Position numbers and translations under genes: made by a program. DNA of 64,000 nucleotides from Novosphingobium sp. 9U (lineage in GTDB: Bacteria > Pseudomonadota > Alphaproteobacteria > Sphingomonadales > Sphingomonadaceae), in the NCBI RefSeq assembly GCF_902506425.1, contig NZ_LR732537.1:21983-85982 (forward strand), read 5' to 3'. The number at the start of each line of letters is the position of its first letter. Position 1 is the first letter of the stretch. The notes under the pieces were generated by a model. It had not been told where the DNA came from and ran no database searches. It saw only the letters and a list, made by a program, of their open reading frames with translations. Positions 11,598-20,913 of the stretch are shown here, piece after piece.

Positions 11598-12665
11598 CTA
11601 GCCGCATTGCCCGCGGTGCAGCAGCTTGTGGTCTGCCAGCACCAGCGCCATCATCGCCTCAACCACTGGTGCGCCGCGGATGCCGACGCACGGATCGTGG
11701 CGGCCCTTGGTGAACAGTTCCGTCGCCTCGCCTTCGCGAGTCACGGTAGGCTGAGGGGTCAGGATCGAGCTTGTCGGCTTGAAGGCCACGCGCACGACCA
11801 CCGGCTGTCCGGTGGAGATGCCGCCAGCGATGCCGCCTGCGTGGTTGGCCTCGAAGCGCGGGCCTGAGTTACCGGGCCGCATCGGATCGGCGTTCTGCTC
11901 GCCGGTGAGCCGCGCGGCGGCGAAGCCGTCGCCGATCTCGACGCCCTTGACGGCGTTGATGCCCATCATCGCCGCAGCGAGATCCGCGTCGAGCTTGGCG
12001 TAAAGCGGCGCTCCCCAGCCGGCCGGGACGCCCGTTGCCACGCATTCGACTACGGCGCCCACCGAGGAGCCGGACTTGCGCACCGCTTCCATCTGCGTGG
12101 CCCACCGCGCGGCGGCCTGCGCGTCGGGGCAGAAGAAGGGATTGCGCGCGATCTCGGACGGGTCGAAGTTCGCCACGTCGATCGCGTCGCCGCCGATCTC
12201 GGTAACGTAGGCGAGGATCGCGACCTCAGGGATGACCAGCCGCGCAACACCGCCCGCCGCCACACGCGCCGCCGTCTCGCGCGCGGAGCTGCGCCCGCCG
12301 CCACGATAGTCGCGAAAGCCGTACTTGGCGTCGTAGGCGTAGTCGGCGTGGCCGGGGCGATAGGCCTTGGCGACTTCGGAGTAGTCCTTCGAACGCTGGT
12401 CGACGTTCTCGATCATCAGCGAGATTGGGGTGCCGGTCGTGCGCCCTTCGAACACGCCCGAAAGGATACGAACCTGATCCGGCTCCTGGCGCTGGGTGGT
12501 GTACTTCGACTGGCCGGGGCGGCGTGCGTCGAGAAACGGCTGAAGCGCCGCCTCGTCGATGGCGAGCCCCGGCGGGCACCCGTCCACCACTGCGCCAAGC
12601 GCCGGCCCATGGCTCTCGCCCCATGTGGTGAAACGCAATAGGCGGCCGAAAGTGTTGACGCTCAT
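11598..12665 (-). CDS. aroC: Chorismate synthase
   Basis: The 355-residue enzyme converts EPSP to chorismate with reduced FMN, the last step of the shikimate pathway. All three family signatures are visible: [18 protein letters not shown] near the N terminus, the central region [14 protein letters not shown] with [15 protein letters not shown], and the C-terminal [14 protein letters not shown]. Length is usual. It stands alone, divergent from the small monooxygenase-like gene at 12725. Confidence 0.98.
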   Translation of the reverse strand: MSVNTFGRLLRFTTWGESHGPALGAVVDGCPPGLAIDEAALQPFLDARRPGQSKYTTQRQEPDQVRILSGVFEGRTTGTPISLMIENVDQRSKDYSEVAKAYRPGHADYAYDAKYGFRDYRGGGRSSARETAARVAAGGVARLVIPEVAILAYVTEIGGDAIDVANFDPSEIARNPFFCPDAQAAARWATQMEAVRKSGSSVGAVVECVATGVPAGWGAPLYAKLDADLAAAMMGINAVKGVEIGDGFAAARLTGEQNADPMRPGNSGPRFEANHAGGIAGGISTGQPVVVRVAFKPTSSILTPQPTVTREGEATELFTKGRHDPCVGIRGAPVVEAMMALVLADHKLLHRGQCG

Positions 12666-12724
12666 ACCCTGCGCGCTTTGTCGCGACGCTGGCGATTTGT
12701 CCAGCAGACGCTAGGGTGCGGCTT

Positions 12725-13033
12725 ATGTTCCTGGTGGTCTTCCGCAACCGCAAGCGTGCCGAAATGGACGCAGCCGCCTACGCCGCGGACGCGGCGCACA
12801 TGGCCGCGCTGGCGGCGGTCCAGCCCGGCTACAGCGCCTTCAAGAGCTACACCGCCGAGGATGGCGAGGTGGTGGCGATCTCCGAGTGGGAAGACGAGGC
12901 GAGCGCACGGGCCTGGGGGCGGCACGCCGAGCACGCGGTCGTGCAGGGCAGGGGCAGAGCGGACTACTACGAGAGCTACACGGTGTTCGCCTGCCCGGAA
13001 CCGCGAGTGCATGGGTTCTCGCACGAGGGGTGA
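12725..13033 (+). CDS. Small antibiotic-biosynthesis-monooxygenase (ABM)-like protein
   Basis: This 102-residue protein resembles the dimeric ferredoxin-like ABM fold, with the pattern FRNRKRAEMD...AAVQPGYSAFKSY...VVAISEWEDEASARAW...RGRADYYESYTVF. ABM proteins include heme-degrading enzymes, quinol monooxygenases and many of unknown role. I chose ATG at 12725 with AGGGTG seven bases upstream; GTG at 12716 is the alternative. No heme-binding Asn/His pattern can be confirmed, so the activity is open. Confidence 0.7.
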   Translation: MFLVVFRNRKRAEMDAAAYAADAAHMAALAAVQPGYSAFKSYTAEDGEVVAISEWEDEASARAWGRHAEHAVVQGRGRADYYESYTVFACPEPRVHGFSHEG

Positions 13034-13135
13034 GGGGGCGCGTCGTGAGCGCGGTGACCGCGGAGCAAGATGATCGTCGCGGGCGACATGGATGCAGCCT
13101 TGCAACGGTCCCGATCACCACCCTATCACGCGCGC

Positions 13136-13483
13136 ATGCAACCGATCCTCTACGGCATCCCCAACTGCGACACCGTCAAGAAGGCCCGCGTGTGGCTCGA
13201 TCAGCACGCGATCGCCTACACCTTCCACGACTACAAGAAGCAGGGCGCCGATCCCGAGCATCTCGCCCGCTGGGTGGAGGAAGCCGGGTGGGAGCAAGTG
13301 CTCAACCGCAGGGGAACGACGTTTCGCGCGCTTCCCGCTGCGGACAAGCAGGATATCGACGCGGCCAAGGCCGTGGCGCTGATGGCGGCGCATCCCAGTT
13401 GTATCAAGCGGCCGGTGGTCGAGCATGCCGGCGGGTTGCTCGTTGGCTTCGATGCAGAGCGCTGGAGCCAGGCGCTGGCCTGA
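13136..13483 (+). CDS. ArsC/Spx-family thioredoxin-fold protein (YffB-like)
   Basis: The 115-residue protein begins MQPILYGIPNCDTVKKARVWL, which holds the single active-site-type cysteine of the ArsC/Spx family, and continues through HDYKKQGAD and the C-terminal segment MAAHPSCIKRPVVEHAG. Close relatives (YffB) are glutathione-linked thiol reductases rather than true arsenate reductases. The ATG at 13136 is preferred over an upstream ATG at 13070, as the protein family starts here. There is no ars operon nearby. Confidence 0.87.
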   Translation: MQPILYGIPNCDTVKKARVWLDQHAIAYTFHDYKKQGADPEHLARWVEEAGWEQVLNRRGTTFRALPAADKQDIDAAKAVALMAAHPSCIKRPVVEHAGGLLVGFDAERWSQALA

Positions 13484-13487
13484 CGCG

Positions 13488-14516
13488 CTAGGCTTCGTGG
13501 CGCTCGCAGGTCAGCGAAACTTCGCATCCCTCTGCGCTGAAGCGCGTCGACTGGACGGCGCGGGCTTGGTGGGCGAAGGCTTCGAGCAACTGGGTTCCGA
13601 TGCCGCCGCTACCGCCAGTGGTAGGCGCTGCGTGGCCGACTCCATCGTCGCGCACGGAGAGCTGCCAGCCCGCGCCGACGATGACGAAGTCGATCTCGAT
13701 GGTGCCGCCGCGACCTTGCGGGAAGGCGTACTTGGCGCAGTTGGTCAGTGCCTCGTTGGCGAACAAGCCGATCGCAACGGCGACTTCACGCGGCAGGCTG
13801 ACGTCGGCGACATGCGCCTTGATCAGGACCTGCGGCGGTAGCATGGCGCTGCTCGCGCGGGCGACCAGGCGTTCGAGGTACGGGCGCATCTCCACCACCA
13901 CGCCTTCGCCCTGTTCGCCCACCAAATGGGTATAGGCTTCGGCGAAAGTGCGCACGCGGCCAATGGCGTCGTTAAAGGCGCGCGCGACTTGCTCTGAGTC
14001 CTCGCGCCGCTTCTGCAATTCGAGCAGGCTGGCAACGAGCGCGAAGTTGTTCTTGGTGCGGTGCTCCAGCTCGGCAAGCAGGACTGCGCGGCGCTCGATC
14101 TCTGCCTCGCGCTGCGCGCGCTCGTGCGCCACCGCGCCGCGGAAGGTCTCCGCAAAGAGCAGCACCACCAGCGCGGCAAGGGCGTGCAGGCCGACTCGTG
14201 CCAGCGCTTGCTCGCTGGCAATAGGCGCGTCCGGCGCAAGCGGGAGGACCTGCAGCAAGGCCCAGCCGAAGCTGACGAGATAGGCCAGCAGCCCGGCCTT
14301 CCAGTGGCCGTAGAGCGTGGCGAGGAGAACCGCCGGGTACACCAGCGCAAAGGCGCCTGCGCCCGGCGCCCACAAATCAATCGCCATGCACAGCGCGATC
14401 ATGCCGAGCCCGCACGTCACACCGAATAGCAGCCGCGCGAAGGTGCGTGCCTGCGGGCTCTGCAGCCCCTCGCCGGCATCGAAGTAAGCCAGAGACCAGG
14501 CGACCCGGCGGCTCAC
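13488..14516 (-). CDS. Membrane sensor histidine kinase of the HWE/HisKA_2 type
   Basis: The 342-residue protein has about four membrane helices (first ~120 residues), a short coiled-coil linker and the phospho-acceptor box LAELEHRTKNNFALVASLL with His152. An HATPase domain follows (FANEALTNCAKYAF as N box, VRDDGVGHAAP as G1 box). HWE-type kinases often act in light, redox or general stress responses in alphaproteobacteria. I chose GTG at 14516 because AAGGAG lies seven bases upstream. No response regulator is adjacent, so it is an orphan kinase. It is convergent with the ArsC-like gene. Confidence 0.85.
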   Translation of the reverse strand: MSRRVAWSLAYFDAGEGLQSPQARTFARLLFGVTCGLGMIALCMAIDLWAPGAGAFALVYPAVLLATLYGHWKAGLLAYLVSFGWALLQVLPLAPDAPIASEQALARVGLHALAALVVLLFAETFRGAVAHERAQREAEIERRAVLLAELEHRTKNNFALVASLLELQKRREDSEQVARAFNDAIGRVRTFAEAYTHLVGEQGEGVVVEMRPYLERLVARASSAMLPPQVLIKAHVADVSLPREVAVAIGLFANEALTNCAKYAFPQGRGGTIEIDFVIVGAGWQLSVRDDGVGHAAPTTGGSGGIGTQLLEAFAHQARAVQSTRFSAEGCEVSLTCERHEA

Positions 14517-14653
14517 ATGGCAGCTCCTTGCCCCGGAGGAGAGCCGCGGCACGCGACCCGGCGGTGCCGCCACAAGGCTCCGCCGGTTCAGAGATTAAGC
14601 GTGTTGATCTTCATCGTCGAGTCTTCGCTCGCCTGTCTCTTTGGGCAGGAGGA

Positions 14654-15394
14654 TCAGGCCGGTGTGGCAGTGACGATGTAGTTGAGCGCCAGGTCGTCAG
14701 AGAGGTGCAGGCCCTTCGTAGGAGTCCAGCCGATCCCGCGCGGCGCGCTCATGGTGAGGCTGGCTGCGGCCAGGAGCTCGCGCAGTTCATCGGGCGTGAC
14801 GAAGTCATCCCAGTGATGCGTGCCGCGCGGCACGTGACCCAGGCGCTCGGCGGCTTCGACCAGCAGCAGCCGCGAGCGGGCGGTTCGGTTCGGAGTGGAA
14901 AGGACGAGCAGCCCGTCGGGCTTCAGCGCTGCGCCCAGCGCGGCGACGAACGCACCCTTGTGCGCGACATGCTCGATCACCTCCATTGCGCAGACCAAAT
15001 CCTGCTCACGCGGCGCAATCGCGCTTAGTTCGCCGGCCTGGTAGTCGATCGACAGTCCTACCGCCTGGGCATGGCTGCGCGCAGCTACGATGTTCTCCGC
15101 CGCGGCGTCGACCCCTGTGACCTGCGCACCCAGGCGCGCGAGCGGTTCGGCGAGCAGGCCCGCGCCGCAGCCGACATCGAGCGCGTGGCGGCCGGCGAGC
15201 GGCTTGAGCGCGCGTGGATCGGTGCCGAAGTGCGTGTCGATGGCGGCGCGCACGAAGGCCAGTCGTACCGGGTTCAAGCGGTGGAGCATCGCCGAGGAGC
15301 CCTTGGGATCCCACCAGTCCGCCGCCAGGGCGCCGAAGTGGGCGGCTTCCGCCGGTCGGATGGTCTCGTGTGTCGCCGTGGTTGCATTGTTCAT
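14654..15394 (-). CDS. ubiG: Ubiquinone biosynthesis O-methyltransferase
   Basis: The 246-residue enzyme methylates 2-polyprenyl-6-hydroxyphenol and demethylubiquinol in ubiquinone synthesis. Visible features are the N-terminal HFGALAADWWDPKGSSAMLHRLNPVR, split here as HFGALAADWWDP and AMLHRLNPVR; the SAM-binding ALDVGCGAG; the acidic MEVIEHV; and the C-terminal GLHLSDDLALNYI. Length is typical. AGGGG precedes the ATG. It is divergent from lysC with a short gap. Confidence 0.95.
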   Translation of the reverse strand: MNNATTATHETIRPAEAAHFGALAADWWDPKGSSAMLHRLNPVRLAFVRAAIDTHFGTDPRALKPLAGRHALDVGCGAGLLAEPLARLGAQVTGVDAAAENIVAARSHAQAVGLSIDYQAGELSAIAPREQDLVCAMEVIEHVAHKGAFVAALGAALKPDGLLVLSTPNRTARSRLLLVEAAERLGHVPRGTHHWDDFVTPDELRELLAAASLTMSAPRGIGWTPTKGLHLSDDLALNYIVTATPA

Positions 15395-15451
15395 GGGCTA
15401 CCCCTAACAGCGCGCCCGACTATTATCCACCGGCACAGGAGTGCGCTCGCT

Positions 15452-16711
15452 TTGGCCCGCATCGTGATGAAATTCGGCGGCACCTCGATGGCCGGCACCG
15501 AGCGCATCCGGCGCGTGGCTGGGATCGTCAAACGCCAGCAGGAAGCGGGCCACGAAGTCGCGGTGGTGGTCTCTGCCATGGCGGGCGAGACCGACCGCCT
15601 GGTGAACTTCTGCCGCGAGGCGAGCGCGCTCTACGATCCGGCCGAATACGACGCGGTGGTCGCCAGTGGCGAGCAAGTCACCTCGGGCCTGCTGGCGCTG
15701 ACGCTGCAGTCGATCGGCTGCAAGGCGCGTTCGTGGCTGGGCTGGCAAGTGCCAATCAAGACCGACGACGCGCATGCCAAGGCGCGCATCGAGGAGATCG
15801 ACGCCGACGCACTGCTCGCCTCGATGGCGGCGGGCGAAATCGCAGTGATCCCCGGCTTCCAGGGCGTTTCGCCCGAAGGCCGCGTGACGACGCTGGGCCG
15901 TGGCGGCTCGGACACCTCGGCGGTGGCGGTGGCGGCGGCGCTCAAGGCCGATCGCTGCGACATCTACACCGACGTCGACGGCGTCTACACCACCGATCCG
16001 CGCATCGTCGCCAAGGCGCGCAAGCTGCCGTTGGTGACCTACGAGGAAATGCTCGAGCTCGCCTCCGTCGGCTCCAAGGTGCTGCAGACCCGCTCGGTCA
16101 GCTTGGCGATGAAGGAGCGGGTGCGCGTGCAGGTGCTCTCCTCGTTCATCGACGAGACCGCGCCTGCCGCCGATACCCTGCCGGGCACGATGATCGTCAG
16201 CGATGAAGAGTTAGAAGGAACCGACATGGAACGCCAGCTCATCACCGGCATCGCCGCCGACAAGAACGAAGCCAAGATCACCCTGACCGCGGTCGCCGAC
16301 CGGCCGGGCGCGGTGGCGGCGATCTTCGGTCCACTGGCCGACGCCAACATCAACGTCGACATGATCATCCAGAACGTCGCCAAGGAGAAGGGCGAGACCG
16401 ACGTCACCTTCACTGTGCCTAAGTCCGACCTGGTGCGCGCGCAGGCGATGCTGGAGGAGCGCCAGGAGACGATCGGCTACCGTCGCCTGATCGCCGATGA
16501 CCAGGTCGCCAAGATCAGCGTCGTGGGTGTCGGCATGCGCAGCCACGCCGGCGTCGCGGCAACCATGTTCAGCACCCTGGCCGAGCGTGGCATCAACATC
16601 GAGGCGATCTCGACAAGCGAGATCAAGGTCTCGGTGCTGATTGATTCCGATGAGACCGAACTGGCAGTACGCGTGCTGCACACGGCGTACGGAATGGACG
16701 CTGCGGCCTGA
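15452..16711 (+). CDS. lysC: Aspartate kinase
   Basis: The 419-residue enzyme phosphorylates aspartate, the entry to lysine, threonine and methionine synthesis. The catalytic domain shows MKFGGTSMAGTERI, GRGGSDTSAVAVAAAL and DVDGVYTTDPR; two ACT regulatory domains follow from about residue 259. A TTG start at 15452 gives the family-typical beginning ARIVMKFGG, and AGGAG lies ten bases upstream. Inside the gene, AGAAGGA lies just before an in-frame ATG at 16226, exactly at the start of the ACT region, which could give a separate regulatory subunit. Lysine/threonine feedback is expected from the ACT domains. Confidence 0.97.
   Translation: MARIVMKFGGTSMAGTERIRRVAGIVKRQQEAGHEVAVVVSAMAGETDRLVNFCREASALYDPAEYDAVVASGEQVTSGLLALTLQSIGCKARSWLGWQVPIKTDDAHAKARIEEIDADALLASMAAGEIAVIPGFQGVSPEGRVTTLGRGGSDTSAVAVAAALKADRCDIYTDVDGVYTTDPRIVAKARKLPLVTYEEMLELASVGSKVLQTRSVSLAMKERVRVQVLSSFIDETAPAADTLPGTMIVSDEELEGTDMERQLITGIAADKNEAKITLTAVADRPGAVAAIFGPLADANINVDMIIQNVAKEKGETDVTFTVPKSDLVRAQAMLEERQETIGYRRLIADDQVAKISVVGVGMRSHAGVAATMFSTLAERGINIEAISTSEIKVSVLIDSDETELAVRVLHTAYGMDAAA
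16216..16228 (+). promoter_or_regulatory. Internal ribosome site and ATG within lysC
   Basis: AAGGA is followed after six bases by an in-frame ATG (16226-16228, codon 259). A product starting there would be about 161 residues and contain only the two ACT domains, like the beta subunits made from internal starts in Bacillus and Corynebacterium aspartokinases. Confidence 0.45.
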
Positions 16712-16739
16712 GCTGCCAATTAGCGGCGTCATCCTTCTC

Positions 16740-16810
16740 CGTTCGTGTCGAGCGTAGTCGAGACACGCTGACTCAAAGCTGCCGTGTCTCGACTACGCTC
16801 GACACGAACG
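16740..16810. repeat. Perfect inverted repeat with 28-bp arms
   Basis: Arms at 16740-16767 and 16783-16810 are exact reverse complements around a 15-base loop. The arm contains GTCGAGCGTAGTCGAGAC. A third copy with one mismatch is at 48133-48160. It lies downstream of lysC and may stabilise or end its message, although no T-run follows. Confidence 0.85.
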
Positions 16811-16903
16811 GGAGGTTGGGTGCCATAGCCCTATGACGCCAAGTCTTGTGCACGAAGAGCCGGGGCCGTAAGGCGCGCTGCTCTCGAATTGCCAGGACCT
16901 GCC

Positions 16904-17923
16904 ATGACCGCTTACTCCAAGACCTCGGCTCTGATGGCCCGCGGTGCGCAGTTCTTCGGCAGCGAGCACGCGATCCTGTGCGGCGCGATGTCCTGGGTGT
17001 CCGAGCGCAACCTGGTCTCGGCCATCAGCAACGCCGGCGGCTTCGGCGTGATCGCCTGCGGGGCGATGACGCCCGAGCTGCTCGACAAGGAGATCGCCGC
17101 GACCAAGACGCTGACGGGCAACCCTTTCGGCGTCAACTTGATCACCATGCACCCGCAGCTGTTCGATCTGATCGAAGTCTGCGGCCGGCATCAGGTCGGC
17201 CATGTGGTGCTAGCCGGCGGCATCCCGCCCAAGGGATCGGTCGAGGCAATCAAAGCGCATGGCGCGAAGGTTATCTGCTTCGCGCCGACCTTGGCGCTGG
17301 GCAAGAAGCTGCTGCGCTCCGGCGCCGATGCGCTTGTGATCGAGGGCATGGAAGCGGGCGGCCACATCGGTCCGGTCTCGACCTCGGTGCTGGCGCAGGA
17401 GATCCTGCCCAGCCTCGCCGCCGACCACCTCGTCTTCGTCGCCGGGGGCATCGGGCGGGGCGAGGCGATCGCCGGCTACCTGGAGATGGGCGCGGCCGGT
17501 GTGCAGCTGGGCACCCGCTTCGCTTGCGCCACCGAGTCCATTGCACATCCCGCTTTCAAGAAGGCCTTCTTCCGCGCTTCGGCCCGCGACGCCGTGGCTT
17601 CGGTGCAGGTCGACGCCCGCCTGCCGGTCATTCCCGTGCGCGCACTCAAGAACAAGGGCACGGACGCGTTCACCACCAAGCAGATCGAAGTCGCCAAGCT
17701 GCTCGACGATGACAAGGTCGCGATGATGGAAGCGCAGCTGCAGATCGAGCACTACTGGGCCGGCGCGCTGCGCCGCGCGGTGATCGACGGCGATGTCGAG
17801 AACGGCTCGCTGATGGCAGGCCAATCGGTCGGCATGGTGACCAAGGAAGAGCCGGTCGCAGAGATCATCGGCTCGCTGATGAGTGAGTGCGAGGCGGCGT
17901 TGAATACCCGCAAGGCCGCGTAA
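16904..17923 (+). CDS. FMN-dependent nitronate monooxygenase/2-nitropropane dioxygenase family protein
   Basis: The 339-residue protein is a TIM-barrel flavoenzyme. Typical pieces are AISNAGGFGVIACGAM near the N terminus, EGMEAGGHIGP (central His region of the family), FVAGGIGRGEAI and the phosphate-binding GAAGVQLGTRFA. Members oxidise alkyl nitronates or act as NAD(P)H:quinone or enoyl reductases, so the substrate is uncertain. I chose ATG at 16904 with AGGA eight bases upstream. The next gene, purU, starts at the base after its stop, so they are co-transcribed; a shared metabolic role is not obvious. Confidence 0.85.
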   Translation: MTAYSKTSALMARGAQFFGSEHAILCGAMSWVSERNLVSAISNAGGFGVIACGAMTPELLDKEIAATKTLTGNPFGVNLITMHPQLFDLIEVCGRHQVGHVVLAGGIPPKGSVEAIKAHGAKVICFAPTLALGKKLLRSGADALVIEGMEAGGHIGPVSTSVLAQEILPSLAADHLVFVAGGIGRGEAIAGYLEMGAAGVQLGTRFACATESIAHPAFKKAFFRASARDAVASVQVDARLPVIPVRALKNKGTDAFTTKQIEVAKLLDDDKVAMMEAQLQIEHYWAGALRRAVIDGDVENGSLMAGQSVGMVTKEEPVAEIIGSLMSECEAALNTRKAA

Positions 17924-18778
17924 GTGGCCGAACAGCTGATCCTCGCGCTGTCGTGCACCGACCGGCCGGGCGTGGTCGCGCGGGTCACCGGCTACCTGGC
18001 GCAGGCGGGCGGCAACATCATCGAGGCGCAGCAGTTCAACGATCTTGCGCAGAACAAGTTCTTCATGCGCGTGGCCTTCGATCCGGGTGCGGCTGATCGC
18101 GAGGACATCCGAGAGGGCTTTGGCGCCATTGCGCACGAATACGGCATGGCCTGGTCGATGCTGCGCCGCGACCGCCCGCGCCGGGTGCTGCTGATGGTCA
18201 GTAAGTTCGACCACTGCCTGGCAGACCTGCTTTACCGCCACCGCATCGGCGAGATCGCGATGGACGTGGTGGGCATCGTCTCAAACCATCCGCGCGAGGC
18301 GATCGCTACGCACCTGATCGGCGAACTGCCGTTTTATCACCTGCCGGTCACGCGCGAGACCAAGCCGCAGCAGGAGGCCCAGGTCCGCGCGCTGGTGGAG
18401 GAGACCCGCGCCGAGCTGGTGGTGCTGGCGCGCTACATGCAGATCCTGTCGGACGAGATGGCGGTGTTCCTTTCGGGCAGATGCATCAACATCCACCACT
18501 CGTTCCTGCCCGGCTTCAAGGGCGCCAAGCCCTACCACCAGGCGCACGCGCGCGGGGTGAAGATGATCGGCGCGACCGCGCACTACGTGACGGCGGACCT
18601 GGATGAAGGCCCGATCATCCACCAGGATGTCGAGCCGGTGACGCATGCCGACACGCCCGATGACATGGTGCGCAAGGGTCGCGACATCGAGCGCCGGGTT
18701 CTGGCAGAGGCTGTGCGGCTGCACCTGGAAGATCGAGTGCTGCTGAACGGCTCGCGCACGGTGGTGTTTCGCAGCTAG
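17924..18778 (+). CDS. purU: Formyltetrahydrofolate deformylase
   Basis: The 284-residue enzyme hydrolyses 10-formyl-THF to THF and formate, balancing one-carbon pools. An N-terminal ACT domain ([18 protein letters not shown]) precedes the formyltransferase-fold catalytic domain with [19 protein letters not shown] and the catalytic Asp in [10 protein letters not shown]. The GTG start directly follows the TAA of the upstream oxidoreductase gene. Length is normal for the family. Confidence 0.95.
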   Translation: MAEQLILALSCTDRPGVVARVTGYLAQAGGNIIEAQQFNDLAQNKFFMRVAFDPGAADREDIREGFGAIAHEYGMAWSMLRRDRPRRVLLMVSKFDHCLADLLYRHRIGEIAMDVVGIVSNHPREAIATHLIGELPFYHLPVTRETKPQQEAQVRALVEETRAELVVLARYMQILSDEMAVFLSGRCINIHHSFLPGFKGAKPYHQAHARGVKMIGATAHYVTADLDEGPIIHQDVEPVTHADTPDDMVRKGRDIERRVLAEAVRLHLEDRVLLNGSRTVVFRS

Positions 18779-18793
18779 GTAGACCGTGAGCAC

Positions 18794-18839
18794 GGCTGGC
18801 GGGCTTCGATAAGCTCAGCCAGCGGCGTGGGTGTAAGCC
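18794..18839. repeat. Sphingomonad-type intergenic repeat copy
   Basis: The block contains GGGCTTCGATAAGCTCAGCC followed by GGCGTGGGTGTAAGCC. It resembles blocks at 33004-33047 and, inverted, at 33141-33185. It lies in the gap between convergent purU and the Gfo/Idh/MocA gene and encodes nothing I can support. Confidence 0.65.
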
Positions 18840-18929
18840 GCTTGCTCGCGAGACCGTTCAATTTTTTCGGTATTCCGAACAGCGCGAAGCTGAGCCGATC
18901 GTAGCCCTTCGGCCGGCAGTGCGGCACCA

Positions 18930-19913
18930 CTAACCCTCGTAGATTCGATCCAGCACCCGAGCGACATCCACCAGCCGCTCCGCCGAAGGATCGAACCGGT
19001 AATCCCGTGCCAGTTGCTCGGCCCAGGCCGCGGCGGCACGCCCGCCCCATGCATCGGGCGGGCTGATCAGAAGTTCGCTGGTTGTACCGGCGAAGCGCTT
19101 GCCTTCGAAATCGTAAAAGCTGCCCCCCAGGTTGTGCAACGAAGCGCCGCCGCCGGTGCCATAAAGGCTTGTCTCGATCACTGCTTCTTGCCCCGCCTGC
19201 AGTCGCCACGAGCATGCCAGCCGGGCGACCACTCCATTCGCCAGGGTGAGCTGCGCGACGGCATAGTCCTCCACCGCCTCTCCAGCCAGGGGCTTCCCGC
19301 CTGCCAACAGCGTCGAGGACACGTCGCGCACTTCGGGAAAGTCGAGCAGCCAAAGCAGCAAGTCGACCAGGTGCACCCCCAGGTCCATCACGCAGCCGCC
19401 GCCGGACTGCGCGCGGTCGTAGAACCACGGCTTGTCGGGGCCATAGGCGTTGTGGAACACGAGGTCGGCGGCGAACAGCTGGCCCAGGTTGCCGCTGCGG
19501 ATCTGTTCGGCCAAGGCCTGCGCCGCCGCGGTGTAGCGGTACGAGAAGTCGACTGATAGCAGACGGTCGGCGCGGCGGGCGGCGTCCACCACCGCTTGTG
19601 CTTCGGCAGCGTTGCGGCCGAGCGGCTTCTGACAGAACACCGCCATGCCGCGCTCCAGCGCAGCGATCGATTGCTCGGCATGCAAGGCACTGGGCGTAGC
19701 GATGACGAGGCCGTCGAGGTCCTGGTCCAGCAGCGCCTCGGAAGAGGGCAGGATCGCGGCATCCGGCGCGAGCTGCGCCGCTTCGGCGATGCATTCCGGC
19801 GAGGGATCGCAGATCGCGGCGGCTTCGATCGCTCCGGTGGCGAGCGCCGCTTCCATGCGGTGGCGGCCGATCCAGCCGGTGCCGAGAAATCCCACCTTGG
19901 GTTTGGCCATCAT
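18930..19913 (-). CDS. Gfo/Idh/MocA family NAD(P)-dependent oxidoreductase
   Basis: The 327-residue protein has an N-terminal Rossmann motif (KVGFLGTGWIGRHRMEAAL), the conserved EKP-like region written CQKPLGRNAAEAQAVVDAA, and the C-terminal substrate domain with GGGCVMDLGVHLVDLLLW, the expected catalytic His included. Members oxidise or reduce sugars, inositols or related polyols. It overlaps the upstream dehydrogenase by four bases (ATGA). The proximity to ino1 (21665) makes an inositol or sugar substrate attractive but unproven. Confidence 0.87.
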   Translation of the reverse strand: MMAKPKVGFLGTGWIGRHRMEAALATGAIEAAAICDPSPECIAEAAQLAPDAAILPSSEALLDQDLDGLVIATPSALHAEQSIAALERGMAVFCQKPLGRNAAEAQAVVDAARRADRLLSVDFSYRYTAAAQALAEQIRSGNLGQLFAADLVFHNAYGPDKPWFYDRAQSGGGCVMDLGVHLVDLLLWLLDFPEVRDVSSTLLAGGKPLAGEAVEDYAVAQLTLANGVVARLACSWRLQAGQEAVIETSLYGTGGGASLHNLGGSFYDFEGKRFAGTTSELLISPPDAWGGRAAAAWAEQLARDYRFDPSAERLVDVARVLDRIYEG

Positions 19914-20896
19914 AACTTCACCAGCGCTTTCACGAAACCATCCGGCTTGTCGCGGGTGGCGTCCAGCGCCTCGTCCAGCCGCTCCAGCGGATAGGTGTGG
20001 GTGTAAAGCGGCGCGGGATCGAAGCGTCCGCTGGCGACCGCGTCCACCGCCTCTTGCAGGCCACGCAAGTTGACCGCCGGATCACGCTCGTGTGCGTTGA
20101 TCACGTCGATGCCCTTCCAGTTCCACATCTGCATGTTGACTTGGCGCGGGCCATCCTGGTGGTAGCCGGCGACGACCAGCTTGCCCCCGAAGCCTACCAG
20201 CTCTCCGGCCAAGTCGAGCGGCCATTGATAGCCGACGCACTCGATCACGCGCTCGCACAAGGCTTCGCCAGTCACCGCCTTGACGCTCTCGATGATGCGC
20301 CAGTGGTCGTCCATCGGGATCGTCTCGGCCGCGCCGTAGTGACGGGCTAGGTCCAGCGATGAGGCGCGGCGCGATATCGCGATCACCTTGGCGCCGGCGT
20401 CGGTGGCAAGCCGGGTCAGCACCGCGCCTAGGAAGCCGATGCCGACGATGGCAACGGTTTGGCCAGCCTGGATGTCGGCGCGGCGGAAGATGTTGAACGC
20501 GCAGCCGAGCGGCTCGCCCGGAAACGGCTTGTCGGCGAGCTGCGGCGGCAGCTTCACCACACCCGTGGCGGGCGCGACATCGTACTCGGCAAAACTGTGG
20601 CCGGCGAGGAAGACCACTCGGTCGCCCTGCGCCAACTCGCTCACACCATCGCCGACCGCATCGACGACGCCCCAGCCTTCATGGCCGAGACCTCCGGCGT
20701 CACCGGGGTACGTGCTCCAGGGCTGACCATGCCAGGGCTCGACGTTGGAGGCGCACACGCCGCAGCCTTCCAGCTTCACGCGGACTTCGCCGGCATCCGG
20801 CTGCGGCAGGGGCGCCTCGACAATCTCCAGCGCCTTGGGACCGGTGAGCACCGCCGCGCGCATTGTCTTGGACAGGAAACCTTGGTCGGCGTTCAT
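19910..20896 (-). CDS. Zinc-containing alcohol/polyol dehydrogenase (MDR family)
   Basis: The 328-residue protein shows the GroES-like domain with GCGVCASNVEPWHG, the GHEGWGVVDAVG motif and the nucleotide-binding AIVGIGFLGAVLTRLA. The usual structural-zinc four-cysteine loop is not evident. I chose ATG at 20896 with AAGAGG seven bases upstream; a TTG at 20914 is the alternative. It is co-transcribed with the Gfo/Idh/MocA gene, so the pair may carry out successive oxidations on one polyol or sugar. Divergent from the DUF1003 gene with almost no gap (17 bases). Confidence 0.85.
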   Translation of the reverse strand: MNADQGFLSKTMRAAVLTGPKALEIVEAPLPQPDAGEVRVKLEGCGVCASNVEPWHGQPWSTYPGDAGGLGHEGWGVVDAVGDGVSELAQGDRVVFLAGHSFAEYDVAPATGVVKLPPQLADKPFPGEPLGCAFNIFRRADIQAGQTVAIVGIGFLGAVLTRLATDAGAKVIAISRRASSLDLARHYGAAETIPMDDHWRIIESVKAVTGEALCERVIECVGYQWPLDLAGELVGFGGKLVVAGYHQDGPRQVNMQMWNWKGIDVINAHERDPAVNLRGLQEAVDAVASGRFDPAPLYTHTYPLERLDEALDATRDKPDGFVKALVKL

Positions 20897-20913
20897 GCGC
20901 TGTGCCTCTTGCA

